Part shown: piece by piece, positions 33,613-45,855 of the stretch | Position numbering within the stretch: the stretch's first letter is position 1 | How the letters are laid out: the number at the start of each line of letters is the position of its first letter | From: Emydura subglobosa | Lineage: Eukaryota; Chordata; Testudines; Chelidae | Length of the DNA: 64,000 nt | NCBI GenBank assembly: GCA_007922225.1 | Contig: ML679956.1 | Span: 19,594,689-19,658,688, forward strand | Direction: 5' to 3' | Made by a program: the position numbers and the translations under genes | Notes under the pieces: model-generated | Seen by the model: the letters and a program-made list of their open reading frames with translations, nothing else | Databases searched by the model: none | Told to the model about the DNA's origin: nothing

Positions 33613-34194
33613 GTCATAACAGTAGGGGAAATAAACATAAGTAATCTGGGCAAAATTAGATTTAAAAAAATTTTTGACGATATTTATTTAAAGCATTTTT
33701 AAATTTTATTTTAAATTTTCACAGTTGTGGGAAGTTATGGTGTGTTAGGTAATAGCAGTGGTTAGACAATAATTAATGACAGTAAACAATGAGATTCAAA
33801 AAGCTAAAGCTTTATAACCATTAAAATGCAAATTAACATCATATATCAAAATATACTGTGTACATATCTTTAAATCAAACTAATTTCTCAAACAGCATGT
33901 TCTTACGTTGTATATCTGTAAATCTTGATTATCAATATTTTTTCTTCAGTTTGTGTGTGTACACTGAAATAAAAATGTACCAGCCTTTACTAATCAAAAT
34001 AATCCTTCTAAGCCTACATTTAAGTAAGGATGCAAGTTTCAATTCCAACTTCCAACAGGCTGTTATGTGCAATAGTGAATAAAATTATTTAAAAATGATA
34101 TTGGCACTGTGTCCCTATTCAACATAATGTCAAAACCACTGAACAGACTATTAAAATCTTTCTGGCATGTTAAACTTGGAACATAAAAAGTCAA
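33613..34194. other. Unannotated AT-rich DNA
   Basis: Nothing recognised. Confidence 0.45.
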
Positions 34195-34356
34195 GGGCCT
34201 GTTCTGCAAACCATTAGTTGCATGAATAAATACTTACAGGACTGGGCCCCAAATTCTGAAGCCCTTATTAAGTTCTTACTAAGTCTTTGCTCAAGCAAAC
34301 TTCCCATTTGACTTCAGTAAGACTAAGAACTAAGTAAGGTCTTCAGGATTTGGCCC
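34195..34356. repeat. Two adjacent palindromic repeats
   Basis: 34,195-34,249 is a shortened 'ctgttctgcaaac...ggactgggcccc' unit related to the one at 21,807. Directly next to it, 34,244-34,356 is a complete hairpin: left gggccccaaattctgaagcc, right ggtcttcaggatttggccc, with internal arms taagttcttactaagtctt and aagactaagaactaagtaag. The two units share the gggcccc block. Confidence 0.7.
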
Positions 34357-34704
34357 AAACTGAATTTCACTGGGCTTTTTTCATATTTAGACTTCAGAAA
34401 TATGTATCTAACAGGAAGCATGGGAATACTACCCCATGTTTAATGTGTTATATGTTTGTCATATTCCTGAAATATATTTTTATTGTGATGGTGCCTAAAA
34501 GTTCAACAAAGTGTGGTTTAGCAAATATAATTAATAACAGTATCTATGGCAGGAGACTTTTACATTCTCAAACTTTGTTCGTTGCTATTAAATTTCTTTT
34601 CAAGTTATATAGGTAGGTTCAATAAATTTTTATCTTATCAGGCTTATAACACTTTTGAAGTGTACTTTGTTTAACACAGAGCAAGTACTCAGTCCTGTAA
34701 CTTT

Positions 34705-34795
34705 CTAACTGACAAGTAGTTTCACTCACATGAGCAGCTTCTTTAAAATGAATGGAACTACATGTATGAATAAAAGTTTGCAGGATTGGGACCAT
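34705..34795. repeat. Right half of a palindromic repeat
   Basis: Contains ggaactacatgtatgaataa and aagtttgcaggattgggacc, the right arm of the family at 21,807; the left arm is heavily decayed. Confidence 0.5.
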
Positions 34796-34884
34796 ATTCC
34801 GTGAGCCAAATTTTCAGCCAACTTTGACCTGGCCTCAAAGTTAACATGCACAAAATTGCTCATGCAGCTGTTTCTGCACGTACT

Positions 34885-34953
34885 GGGTGAAGTCCTGGCC
34901 CCACTGAAGTCCATGGCAAAATTTCCAGCTTCCATAGTGGCAGGATTTCACTC
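34885..34953. repeat. Palindromic repeat, 'gtgaagtcctgg...caggatttcac' type, intact
   Basis: Left arm gggtgaagtcctggccccac, right arm catagtggcaggatttcact, around gcaaaatttccagc. It is the clean uninterrupted version of the unit that carries a tRNA-like insertion at 47,605-47,797. Confidence 0.8.
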
Positions 34954-36704
34954 ATTTAGTCTGCTTGTCTATGCAGATAAAGTAACTGCAGGTGCAAAAT
35001 TAGAAACAACGTTTTGACAATGTCTCCTTTTATGTAAATGACTGCTTTATTTTGCTTGTGAAATAATGGTGGAAGGGTTTTCTGTACTTGTTACATTGTG
35101 CTGATGAACCCTAGTAGCTTTTAACATGTGGATCTTCTGTTTCTACTCTTGTATAGTAGTGCTATATATGTGTGGCACTTTTGGAATTGAAAAGGGACTA
35201 TAGGTGTGTGGGATTGCATAACAATATTTATGCTCTTTATTTTGCTTGCACTGCTGCATAATAATTTGTGTTGAATTTGAGTTCTAGAGCACACTTAGAC
35301 TTGTATTCAGAGGTAAAGTCTGTGTGTTTTAAAGATTTGGTTTGATGGTTTTCTGGTGAAATTATTGTCCCCACTTTATTTCTGCGCTGTATTTTGCGGA
35401 ATGAGGTAAAAAAAATATGTTCTAGTGTTAAATTGAACACGTCATTGGTATCTTGGTGGACAAAAATTTCAAGTTAAGAATGATTGCCTCATTACAAGAA
35501 GTTGTAACTCCTGGATCATAGAGCAGAAGCCATTACAGTTACAATTGTTTTTGTATTAGCGTGGACCTATGAGTTCCAGAAATGAAGTTGAAATACCACA
35601 GCCATTTCAGAAGGGAAAAACAAAAAATTGACATAGTGTATATCTGTGTACACAGTGCCTCTAAATATATCAGAATATCAAATATGAAAAATTGTTACTT
35701 ATACCTCTCGTGATCTTCAGAAATGTCATAGGCAAATAGAAAATGATTTAGTGAGAGCTCTGTGTTGTGTACGGCACCTCTGAGTTTTATAACATCTTGA
35801 TATAAAAAATCCAATTATGTAATTACTTATTGTGCACATCCATATTTGAGTTGTGTTTTCCTTACAGAACCATACGGTTCCTAGATAGGTAGGTCTGGTC
35901 ATTTCATGTATTTCCAGAGTCTTTTGACCCCAAAATCTTAGTTTAAAATGTATTTGGATCCCATGAAGCGTTAAGCGCTAGACTTTCCTTTACCTCTAGC
36001 CCATAGGAAGGTCCAAGTTCATTTGTGCTACTGCAGGAACTGCCATGGGTGGGAACTCTACCAGGCCTTCTGGGAACAGTGATCTGCTATTGCCCCTTTA
36101 CCAATAGCATGTTATTACCCCCCTACATCAGCTCAGTGGCCCCAAAAGCTGTGCCCATGCTTCACCCCTCTCTCTTCACTTCCGTCCCACATATCTGATG
36201 ACGGGCATGTAGCTCATTTTCCCTCCCTCGTAATGCTTGCAGTGAAATACAGGAAAAACATTCAGGGGTGGAAGGTATTACTTTGATGAAGTCCACGTAA
36301 TCATGTAGGTCAAGCCCCAATATGGCCTTAGGAATTTAGACTGTTGATTATGCCACCTGCTGCCCCAGTTACAACAGTCAGAAAATGCTGACATAAACTC
36401 CATTCTAATATTCCAGTCAGTAACATACAAACAATTCTGGACTCAGCCGGCTGTGAGATGTGCCAATCAATTAGAACATGACCTGACATGCATCATAATT
36501 CTGAACATTGCTAGCATCTGTCTTCTACTCCATGCCTAGATATTCTCTCTGTGTGTAACAAAAGAGTTTTGCACAGCAATCATGTACATTATCTAATGTA
36601 CTGCTCAAGGCTCAAATTTCATCCTCTCCTTTTTGGCCCCCACTCCTCTTCCAAGGACATTGAAAGGCAATAAAACCAGAAGAACTGCCAATTTTTTCTT
36701 GTAT
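34954..36704. other. Unannotated intergenic DNA
   Basis: Nothing recognised. Confidence 0.45.
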
Positions 36705-36850
36705 GCAGTGTTGTTGTAGCCACGTTGGTCCCAGGATATTAGAGAGACAAGGTAGGTTTAGGTAATATTTTTAGTCAATCAATTTCTGTGGGTGACAGAG
36801 ATAAGCTTTTGAGCTTACACTGAGCTCGTCTTCAGGTCTTCAGACCTAGG
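36705..36850. mobile_element. PLE-associated terminal fragment ('gttgtagccacgttggtccc' type)
   Basis: Reads gcagtgttgttgtagccacg, then tattagagagacaaggtagg, gataagcttttgagcttaca and cgtcttcaggtcttcagacc. This terminal unit is common in reptile genomes; I associate it with Penelope-like element ends from memory of repeat consensus sequences. Both orientations of the same unit occur together at 63,641-63,867. No coding part attached. Confidence 0.65.
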
Positions 36851-39800
36851 TGTGTTGGGGTACTTATCCCATCCCACCACTCGTGCTATCCTGACTACAC
36901 TTTTATTTTTAGTGTATTAGCTCAGTCGGTGCTAGCACAGACATTCAAGCTGGAAATTACACCTCCAGCTCCGATGTATACATACTCAGAAGCGGCTAGT
37001 GACTTAACAAGAATGCAGATCCATTAGCCAAAACTCCTGTTTGTTTGGTGGTTAGGGGGAGGTGAAGAAGAAGTGTGTGTGGGGGTGGGGGAGGAGAGAA
37101 AAATGGGTATTACTTATACAGGCAAAATTGGTGCTAAGCACTCGTCATGGGGATGATTCTATTCCCCTATTCTCTGTGGAGATCTCTTCTACATTTACTT
37201 GAGTTTTGCTCAAGCCTTCAGCATTAGGCCATACCCATGATGAGTGGGCTAATAAATGGATGTTTCTTCCCTAAAGTCATCTGTTTTAGCTAACAGACCC
37301 AGAACCATGTTTCTGTGCTAGTGGACTGCACTGTAAAATCAGGGTCTATGTCATGTGCAATACCTATGGCATGAAGAAATACTTTTTCTTCAATCCCTCT
37401 AGCACATTAAGTGGCATGGATCCAGTCCCATGCTGAGTGTCTCCTTCGGGGTGCTGACTCCCACTGAAGTCTTAAAATGGCTAATCACAGTATGAAGCCC
37501 AGCAGTATATGTTAAAAAAAATTATGATCAAGTCATTTTCCTATTTACATCATTGGATGTAAAATTGTGTGCAGCTGAAAAAGTGATGCTTTTAGAAAGG
37601 ATTCAGTAGTCATTAAATGGGGCTATCAGTCTTTCTGGCCAGGAAAATTTGCCTATATAGAAGCAATTAGGGATTTTGTGCACACTTAATTTTTATGGGA
37701 ATTTTCAAATTGCTATAGCTGGCACTTTTGTTTCCATATTCTTCAGCATTTCAGAACAGAAGCATCTAGAGATCATTTAAAAAAAATTTTGGCCTACACT
37801 GGTTAACACTTATGTAATGTACTTAAAACCAATATAAATAACATTTCAGTAAACTCATTCATTAAACAGTAAGGTGAATTATCAGAAGGCGAGAGATTCA
37901 AACAAACTAAACTAGGCAGTTCATGTCCATATGGTAGTTTGTAAACAGTGAAGAAGTCTTCGAGGGAAAAATCATAAATCCATCTTTCAGAGGCATACAT
38001 GATGAAATTCTATTACAATATTTTATCACACATGGGTTGATACTGAAGTGCTCTCTTAAAAAACTAAAGTGACTGCTCTTCCTTAAGGGCCAGAAAAATG
38101 CTGAGCAATGTGATTCTAATGGGAGTTGTGGAGGATGCTCAAACTTGAGTATCTTTATTACATTTTTCATGCTAATGTACAGTTCAGTAAGCCTCTTGCT
38201 TAAGTCACATTCAATATGCTCTTTTAGCCAAGACAAACAAGGCCCAATCCTAGAGTCCTTACTCAAACAAAACTCCTATGGTAGGCAGGACTGGACGTTT
38301 GATTTACCTTTCGCTTCTGCTAGCATAAATCAGAGTTCTGAGCCCCTCATACTATAAAGTCTGCTGGAGGTATATGCAGGCTGCTGCCACCTGCCTTATG
38401 CTAGAGGGGCAACACAGACTAAAAAGTTGGCGCTGTTACCTGGAGGATGCATGGCCAAGAAATTCAATGTTTCAGTGCATACCATTTGCAGCATCTGGCA
38501 GTAGGGTTCCTATGGAGACACAAATGAAAACTAAAGCTGCCCCTGACTCACAGAACCTCCAACAAGGTGATAAGGTGTAAAACAATCAGCACTTCTCAGG
38601 AGCATGACTCCTCCCTGGAGTACAATGGCCTGTTTCAGTTAGGAATGTGCAATTTATACCTTCATTCCTCTGCAGCAATGACTAAGTCCTTGCATCAAAC
38701 TCAGTCTTCAATTGCACCAATGTAACCTCATTGATTTTAATTTCAAACAATGTTATTTAGAACTAAAATTATCACCAACAATAAGCTTTCCATAAAACAG
38801 GAGACATACATTTCCAAAACAGTGACAAGGAAACATCTTTATTATAGATCAAGCCGACTGCTAAGGCAAACTGACAAGCAACATAACAACTTGGTCTGTT
38901 AGAATTACAGATCACACCAAAATATGTGTAAGAAGAAATAGAAGGAATAAGAAGGAGAAGGAATAAACTGTTAAATATATCTGCTTGCTTGGGAATTTAG
39001 AGTTTTTAAAGGAAAAATGTATTTAATTACAGGAAGTGAAATGGGAAGGAACGCCCTCTCTCCCAATTTTTTTCTTGTATGTTTCTTTTATAATTACTGG
39101 AGTCACTATAGGATGAATTTAGTCCTTTATGCTTTACCTTTCAATTTTTCATACAGAGATCAAAACTGATTTATTTTTGTTCTATATTTATCTGAAAACC
39201 TATTCCTCAATGTGGAGCAGCTACTAAATACCTAGGGGTCAATTTGCCTCCATGGGATCTTGTCCCCTAAACATTCTAAAGAACATCCTTCTTATGATAC
39301 AAGATACATGTTATCTGCTAATATGAATGCTTAAGAAGCACTTCAGTAATAACCCATACAATCTTGAAACTTACATATTTTGCACAGCAGTTGTGGTTTT
39401 CAGGCATCTAAAGTTGCCTGACCTGAATGGAAGCATCCCACACAATTTTTCTTTATACATTTTGTGCACTTACTGTGCACCCTTAGGTCTAGTACCCTCC
39501 AGCCCTTTTGTCTGAGAAATGCTAAATAATTGTGCACCCATATAAATATATACACCCTCGCTGTAAATGTTTTGTGCAGCAGTTTAGAAATGTAAGCATG
39601 CAACGTTTCAAATATCTAGTCATAAGAGTTATATTGCCATGTGCTGAAATATCTTGAATCAAGCAACAATGCTAGGAAAAATGGGTCTGGGATTAGAAAT
39701 TTCCAAGGTATTCATTGTATAGGAAGGAAAGATGAAAATGTGCTGATACCTTTGTTCTATGGTAATATCATCAGATAATGGACTGACAGAATTGTGATTT

Positions 39801-41273
39801 AGATAGTTCCCTGGTGCTCAGATTGTGTGTGTGCGCAAATAGCAATGAATCCTATCAGTGCTCCCATTATGATTTGCCAATTTAGTGTTTTGAGCATTAT
39901 CTTCCTAAGGCTAAATCCTCTCCTTTGCACAAAGCCTGAGTAAATGGACTTTCTGCAGGCAAGTTCTGTAGGTGACAAAACTTTTCAAGCTATGGCATGC
40001 AGAGTGGCAATTAAGATGCTTTATGCTCAGTACTGCAACTTATGGGCTTTTTGAGCCTCCATATCCATTCTACTTTTTAATATAACATGGGAAATTGGCT
40101 GGTGGATCACTCTAGTGTGGATCCACTGTCCCCCCTGCTTGTCATCTTGTCCACCCCCTACTGCCAAAGTCCCCTCTATGGTATAGTAGATTGAGTCCCA
40201 TGTCAATTGGGAAGTGCAGATACCATATATGGTGTGATGCTGGCAGACTGTCTGTGACTCCAGGGTAAGACAGGTATAGTGATCCAGGAGATCACACTGG
40301 TTACTGGCTTGGTGAAATCTAATTATAGGACATACAACCAGTTTAGGATGTCTGCCCATGTTTACTAATAGTCTGCCTTGAGATAGACACCCAGGTTGTG
40401 AGCTACTTCAGACAACGTGACACATGGATTCTCTGCATTGTGTCCTGTGTGATAGCTTTTGGGCTACGCATGTGCACAGCAATGAAGTAAGCAGATCTGC
40501 GCTGAATGAAACACAGATTGGTAGGAGTATAGAGAGGCAAGGTTCTAATTGTACACAAGATGCTGCTACTGTACTTTGCAACCTATTTGTTAGTTGGTCT
40601 CATTTCTCCCTAGTTTCTGGTGGTAGAAGTGACGTGTTGAAACTTGAAGAAGACTTCTGGGAAGTCCGGTTGATGTGTGAAATGTAGGACAGAGGTGATC
40701 TGGAAATGAAACTTTGTGGCTATGCAGATATGACATCATTTCTTCCAATTTATTCAGTTCATTACTAGATTTTTTTTTTTTTTACAGTGGTTGTGTCTTC
40801 TGCATGCTTTTTTTAGTAGGGCATCTTTCTAATCTTTTAAAGAATATCCCCAACCGCCAGCAGCAGAAGAGGCACATTTTCAGAATCCTGACTACGTGGC
40901 AGTACATATCACCCTTGCCAAACAAAAAGATGCTCTATTCCAAGCACAGACAAATAGCAGTATCACAAATTCATATTCAGTAATAGATGCCTAATCTCAC
41001 TCTGCATCCCCCTCTCCCTAAAAAAGCAAATATGGCCAACATTCAGCGTAGATCTGGTGTGCTCCTAATAATCAAGTTCAGTATAAGCAATGTGAAAACA
41101 TACTTTTAATGGTTTTTAATCACCGGTTTGTACAAGGATACATTAAACAAGTAGAAAAATGTGACTTATAAATACCACTTTGCCAGGGAAATCAAGTGAA
41201 TGCATGAAAATAGGTGCTCTACATATTTAACAAAAAAATTAACATACAGAAAACACACAAAAGCAAATGAATA
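36851..41273. other. Unannotated intergenic DNA
   Basis: No gene or assignable repeat. A minus-strand frame of 110 codons (40,359 to 40,027) contains five Cys and no recognised domain; the surrounding 39,950-40,740 is slightly GC-richer and could be an old element body, but nothing confirms this. Poly-T tract near 40,771-40,784. Confidence 0.4.
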
Positions 41274-42005
41274 TAAGAATAGCCATAATAGTCAGACCAA
41301 TCATCCATCTAGCCCAGTGTCTTTTCTTCCAACAGTGGCCAATGCCAGGTGCTTCAGAGGGAATGAACAGAACAGTTAATCATCAAATGATCCACCCTGT
41401 AGCCCATTTCCAGCTTCTGGCAAACAGCAATCCCAACCTATCCTGGCTAATAGTCATTGATGGACCTATCGTCCATGAACTTGTTTAGTTCTTTTTTGAA
41501 CCCTGTTATAGTCTTGGACTTCACAACGTCCCCTAGCAAGGAGTTCCACAGATTGACTGTGTGGTATGTGAAGAAATACTTCCTTTTGTTTGTTTTAAAC
41601 CTGCTGCCTATTAGTTGTATTTGGTAACCACTAGTTTTTGTGTTATGAGGAGTAAATAACACTTCCTTATTTACTTTCTCCACACCAATCATATTTGATA
41701 GACCTCTATCATATTCCCCCCTTAGTTGTCTCTTTTCCAAAATGAAAAGTCCCAGTCTTATTAATCTCCTCATATGGAGATTACCCCTAATCATTTTAGT
41801 TGCCCTTTTCTGTACCTTTTCAAATTCCAATTTATCTTTCTGAGATGGGGAGACCAGATCTGCATGCAGTATTCATGATGTGGGTGTACCATGGATTTAG
41901 AAAGAGGCAATATGACAGTTTCTGTCTTATTATTTATCCCTTTTCTAATGATTCCCAACATGCTGCTAGCTTTTTTGACTGCTGCTGCACGTTGAAATGA
42001 AAACA
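41274..42005 (-). mobile_element. CR1 LINE, 3' end, 5'-truncated
   Basis: On the minus strand this is the end of CR1 ORF2 plus the 3' UTR. Translation gives VQKRATKMIRGNLHMRRLIR and LGLFILEKRQLRGEYDRGLS, then VNLWNSLLGDVVKSKTITGF and KKELNKFMDD, the conserved ORF2 C-terminus after the RT domain. The 3' terminus lies at the left (taagaatagccataatagtc, with ccatctagcccagtgtc). Only about 730 bp remain, typical of 5'-truncated CR1 copies. One frame break separates the upstream frame (42,006 to 41,791) from the next. Confidence 0.9.
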
Positions 42006-43763
42006 CGCTAGTGGTTCTACACTAAGAAAGTGAAAGTATGATCCATCAAATACTCATTTGTACCATTCATTCTCCTGTCACAGAGGCTCTCTTCTCATCA
42101 CACATTCTGTTAAGCTATATTTTTGAATAAATATGGATAATCATATGGCCCTCTACTGCACAGGTATCACACTGTACAAAAATATTTTAGGGTGTAGGAG
42201 GGCTCCTGCCCTTTTCATTCCCTGAAAAACCAAATAAAATCTTTTTAAAGGGGCAATAAACTGTTTTTCCCCTAGCCATGGACATTTCTACAAGATCTTA
42301 TCCCCTCATACAAGATAAATGTAAATATGTAACGTCCCAGTTGGCATAATGCTTCTTTTTTGTCCCATTTTTTCCTTTATCGTTTCCTTTATCCTTTTCT
42401 TTTCCAAGTATTTCAGTATATTAATTCTACCTAACCTACTACAGTATTTACCTTTTCCACTCCCTTTCTAAGCCAGCTACATCATGTACATATTTTAACT
42501 TTACATAAAGTTACTGTTCTATATATTGGTTAATTATACCATATACTTTATTAACAATAATCGAAATTGCTATAGAAATTTCATATTCTTTCATAACAGA
42601 GTATGCTGTTATCAAGATGTAATTTCTTTGGGATCGTTTTCTCTTCCTTTAGGAAAAAATTGTTTATAATAAAAAATAAGTAAATGTTTACAAAGTAATA
42701 TTCACTGTAAAAACATCCTACTGTATAACCAAAACAGCATGATACACTTTGCTTCCAGCTGGATTATCATTATCAATAACATTGGAAGCAAGACCCAAAG
42801 AAAAATATTTGATCTAAATCACTCTTTCTGGAATTTTATTTGTTCCTAATTCAAGATCACTCAGAAGTGATTAACAGTAGATGTCTATATATTAAGTAAG
42901 CTGGGCCAGTGATTCATTATTTACATTATAATGTAGTAGAAACAGAATAGTCTGTGTAACAGGTGTAGATAAGAAGGGTCAGAAGTCACTTTGGACACAT
43001 TGGGTAAATCTGGACACTTTCAGTCAAGGTCACTCATCTGTGCTTACATGAATAAGTTTGAATCCTAATGAAAACACACTCAAATGCATCATATTCACAT
43101 AGTCATACAGCATCAGTTTATATAAAACCACTAGAACATGTGGCTGATTCACCTATGAGCACAGAAAGTGGAGGTCAATTTTACAGGATAGTTCCTTCCT
43201 CCTATTCTACAGAAGGTACCTCTAAAGGACTTTAAGAATAACTTTAAAAAGCAGAGTGGAGAAGTGCTGTTGAGACATGTCCTCCTTTCCAGTTTGGTCA
43301 TTGTATTTGAATACCAAAGAAGTGGGGGTTTTTTTTTGTTTTTGTTTTTTTTTTAAAGTAGTTAAAAACTCATTTCTGAAACACTCTTAGAAGAATGAGA
43401 GTTTTAAAGATGGGGCAACAAAGTTATGATAATGATATATCCTTTAATATCTTTCTTCATGAAGTTAGTGCAGTAAGGGACAAACAGATTGGCTACAGTG
43501 TCACAAAAATGTTTGATTCTTTAAGCAAATTGTATTTTCCTTAAACATAAAAGCTACTGTGGCTTCTGTATGCCCTGTACCCACATCCTACCGTGACTAG
43601 TAAGAAAATTCCCCCAAATGCTGTTTGAGCAGAATGGTGGATGTTCGGGTGGATCCTGGTGGCTATTGTGAGTAGAATATTTTTCACACCAGCTGTGGAC
43701 CATCTTTTCAATACTGCTATAGCAACTACTATGATTTGGTGCCTAGGTATAAACACATTAGAG
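42006..43763. other. Unannotated intergenic DNA
   Basis: Nothing recognised. T/G-rich low-complexity tract near 43,328-43,356. Confidence 0.45.
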
Positions 43764-44054
43764 CAGAGGTTCTCAAACATTTTTTGCTGTGACCGCCTTT
43801 GAAAATATTTCAGAGTGTGATGACTTCCCCCCAAAATGTGACAACCTCCCCCCCACGCCATGCCACCTTTACTTCTGCATTGCTGCTGAGGGTGGCACTG
43901 TCTTCAGAGCACCTAAGCAGCAGCTGCTGCTCTCTGGCAACCAGGCATGCAGAGGGCTGACAGCTGGGGCCAGGGCAAGTGCAGGGGCTGACAACCCGCC
44001 CTAACAACCTCATGACCCCTTGAGAGGTCCTGACTCCCAGTTTGAGAACCTCTG
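43764..44054. mobile_element. hAT-type MITE, 'GGTTCTCAAAC' family, with 8-bp TSD
   Basis: Ends cagaggttctcaaacatttt and cagtttgagaacctctg are inverted repeats. Flanking 8-mers cattagag (43,756-43,763) and cattggaa (44,055-44,062) match at six of eight positions. 291 bp with a GC-rich insert compared with the 173-bp relative at 9,958-10,130. Confidence 0.85.
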
Positions 44055-44062
44055 CATTGGAA

Positions 44063-45039
44063 GGAATATAAAGAAAAAGTTACAAACGCATAGTTACAAT
44101 ATATCCACCCTCAGGTTACTAGTAAAAGGCATAAATAGCTTTGAAAGCTGCTTAGGACTACACCATGACATTTAAAAAATTTTTGTTGCAGTAAATTTGA
44201 TTACCTTTTTGTGCCTGTAATTTACTAAACTGCATATGTTCACCTTAAACAAACAAATTCCAGAGAACTTTACATTTCCAGAAATCAAAGCAAAAATTAT
44301 CAACATTGACCGGTTCTGCGATCGAATGCCTGTTTTGTTAAATTGTTGAAGGTTCCGGTCAAAGTAACACGAGGCTCATTTGAGGACATTCCAAAACTCC
44401 AGTACAGCAGAGAGTGATCTAATCAAGATGATTGTCGCAAGGAGTGTATGAGCAAATTTTGCAACTAAGGTGGGTGTGTGTGTCAAATTGAGTTAATTAG
44501 CACTAGGGTGGGGGAATATTATTGAGGGGAAGGAATTGTAACAGGTGTTTTTCATTAAGGAGGTTGTAGGAGGGTTTGGTAGCTTTGAGAGAGAAGGGTA
44601 GGTTGAGAGTTATCTATAGGGATGGAAGGATCCTATTCCTGGAAACCTAACACAGTTTATTGTGTCTCTCTTTTCCACTGATATATCTCTTCCTCTTGTT
44701 AAAGCTGAACTGAAGCCTTAGCAGCCTCTCTCTGCCAGGAAACTGTGGAAATCCCATTAAACTGTAGCAGGCCAGGGGAGCCTTTACACTCTGCTTTTGG
44801 GCTCCCTAGGATGCACTGGATGTGCAGTGGGGGCAGCTAGGGCCCACAATAAGCTTTCCAGGTAGAGAGTGACTGCCAGTCCGGTCCTCCCCTTTACAGC
44901 CCTGTGCTTCTAAAATTTCCCTAGAGGTGGTTTGTGGCCGGTGTCTCCTCTGGGCTGTTGGTAAGCTCCCCCTTCGCTCTGATGAGGCGGGCAGGGCTGG
45001 CACACAGTGGATTTTTGCAGGGGCATGTCTTCAAATTAA
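44063..45039. other. Upstream flank of the CpG island; possible regulatory DNA
   Basis: Not repeat-like. Between about 44,280 and 44,460 the sequence is complex and contains scattered CpG (ttctgcgatcgaatgcc, agtaacacgaggctc) and an exact inverted pair ttgaccgg/ccggtcaa (44,306-44,313 and 44,355-44,362). From about 44,640 base composition shifts towards GC, leading into the island. Proximity to the promoter makes regulatory function plausible but unproven. Confidence 0.4.
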
Positions 45040-45390
45040 GATAGCTACTCTGTGACCGCACTAGACTAAGACGGGGGGGCTCCGCTCTCCATAGCTGACT
45101 TTTGACACGGGTGACCCCTGGGAGCTGGGGCCAGGAGGTGGATGCCCTCTAGGCGCCTGGGTTTACTCAGTGAGGGAGGAGGAGGTGCTCAGCACCCACC
45201 TGCTGGAGGCGGGGGTGGAGGGGGCACGGAGAGATGAGGGAGGCCGCGGTTATGACTCGGTTTCCCGCCCCCAAATCGCGCAGGGGGAAGGCAGCCCCGA
45301 GGCGGAATGTAGCCGCGGCACAGGCTTGGCACGGGCTGTCAGGGCTCCCCGTCCTCCCTCCTCATCTCCAGGGCTATTTCGAGCTTGCTG

Positions 45391-45400
45391 GCCCCGCCCC
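45391..45400. promoter_or_regulatory. SP1/KLF-type GC box
   Basis: gccccgcccc, an exact GC box, about 400 bp upstream of the probable start codon. Confidence 0.6.
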
Positions 45401-45578
45401 GGACCCCAGCGAGTCCCTCTGATTTTGCAGGGTGTGTGTGTGTGTTGGGTTTAGCCCGCTGCGCTCGGGAGAGGCGGGGCGCAAGTTGCAAGGCGCTGAT
45501 CCGCGCCCTGCCCGCTGAGGCGGCACCGAGCCGAGTGCCCGCCCGCCCGAGCCGGCCAGCGACCAGCCCGCCCGCTGC

Positions 45579-45588
45579 TGATTGACAG
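45579..45588 (+). promoter_or_regulatory. PBX-MEIS/PREP composite site
   Basis: TGATTGACAG, the exact consensus of the PBX-MEIS/PREP (TALE homeodomain) composite site, about 205 bp upstream of the probable start codon and within the island. An exact 10-mer in unique promoter sequence is notable; function is inferred. Confidence 0.55.
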
Positions 45589-45791
45589 CCCGGCCGGAGA
45601 GGAGGCGGGACCGCGCCGGGACCACTCTCCCCGAGCGGCTGTGAAGCTCCCTCCTCCTTCCCCCCCCCCCGGATCTCTTCTCCCGCGGCTGGTCCCTCTC
45701 GCCCTGCCCTGGCCGCGCGCATCAGTCCCGGGCTGCTCGCTCGCCCTCCCTCCTGCGCGGCTGCTTCGGGGGGCAGGCAGCCTCCTGCAGG

Positions 45792-45855
45792 ATGAAGCGC
45801 TCAGCGGAGGGCAGAAGGGAAAAGCTGCCAGGAGCTAAATGTCAGCCCAGGAACG
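45792..45855 (+). CDS. Probable first coding exon of an unidentified gene
   Basis: ATG at 45,792 has A at -3 (caggATGAAG) and opens 21 codons starting MKRSAEGRREKLPGAK, rich in Lys/Arg, then one base before a strong splice donor, ACG|GTAAGT (junction 45,855/45,856), so the exon would end in phase 1. CpG island, favourable start context and donor support a real first exon. There is no signal peptide or recognisable domain in so short a piece, and I do not recognise the protein. The next exon was not found downstream, so intron 1 would exceed 18 kb, which is common for genes with island promoters and long first introns. Alternatives: the ATG is untranslated leader, or the frame reads through to 46,088 (98 codons) without splicing. 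Confidence 0.45.

Noticed and set aside
40027..40359. 110-codon Cys-containing minus frame, considered as an envelope-like remnant
   Set aside because: No conserved motif could be named and no LTR or pol lies nearby.
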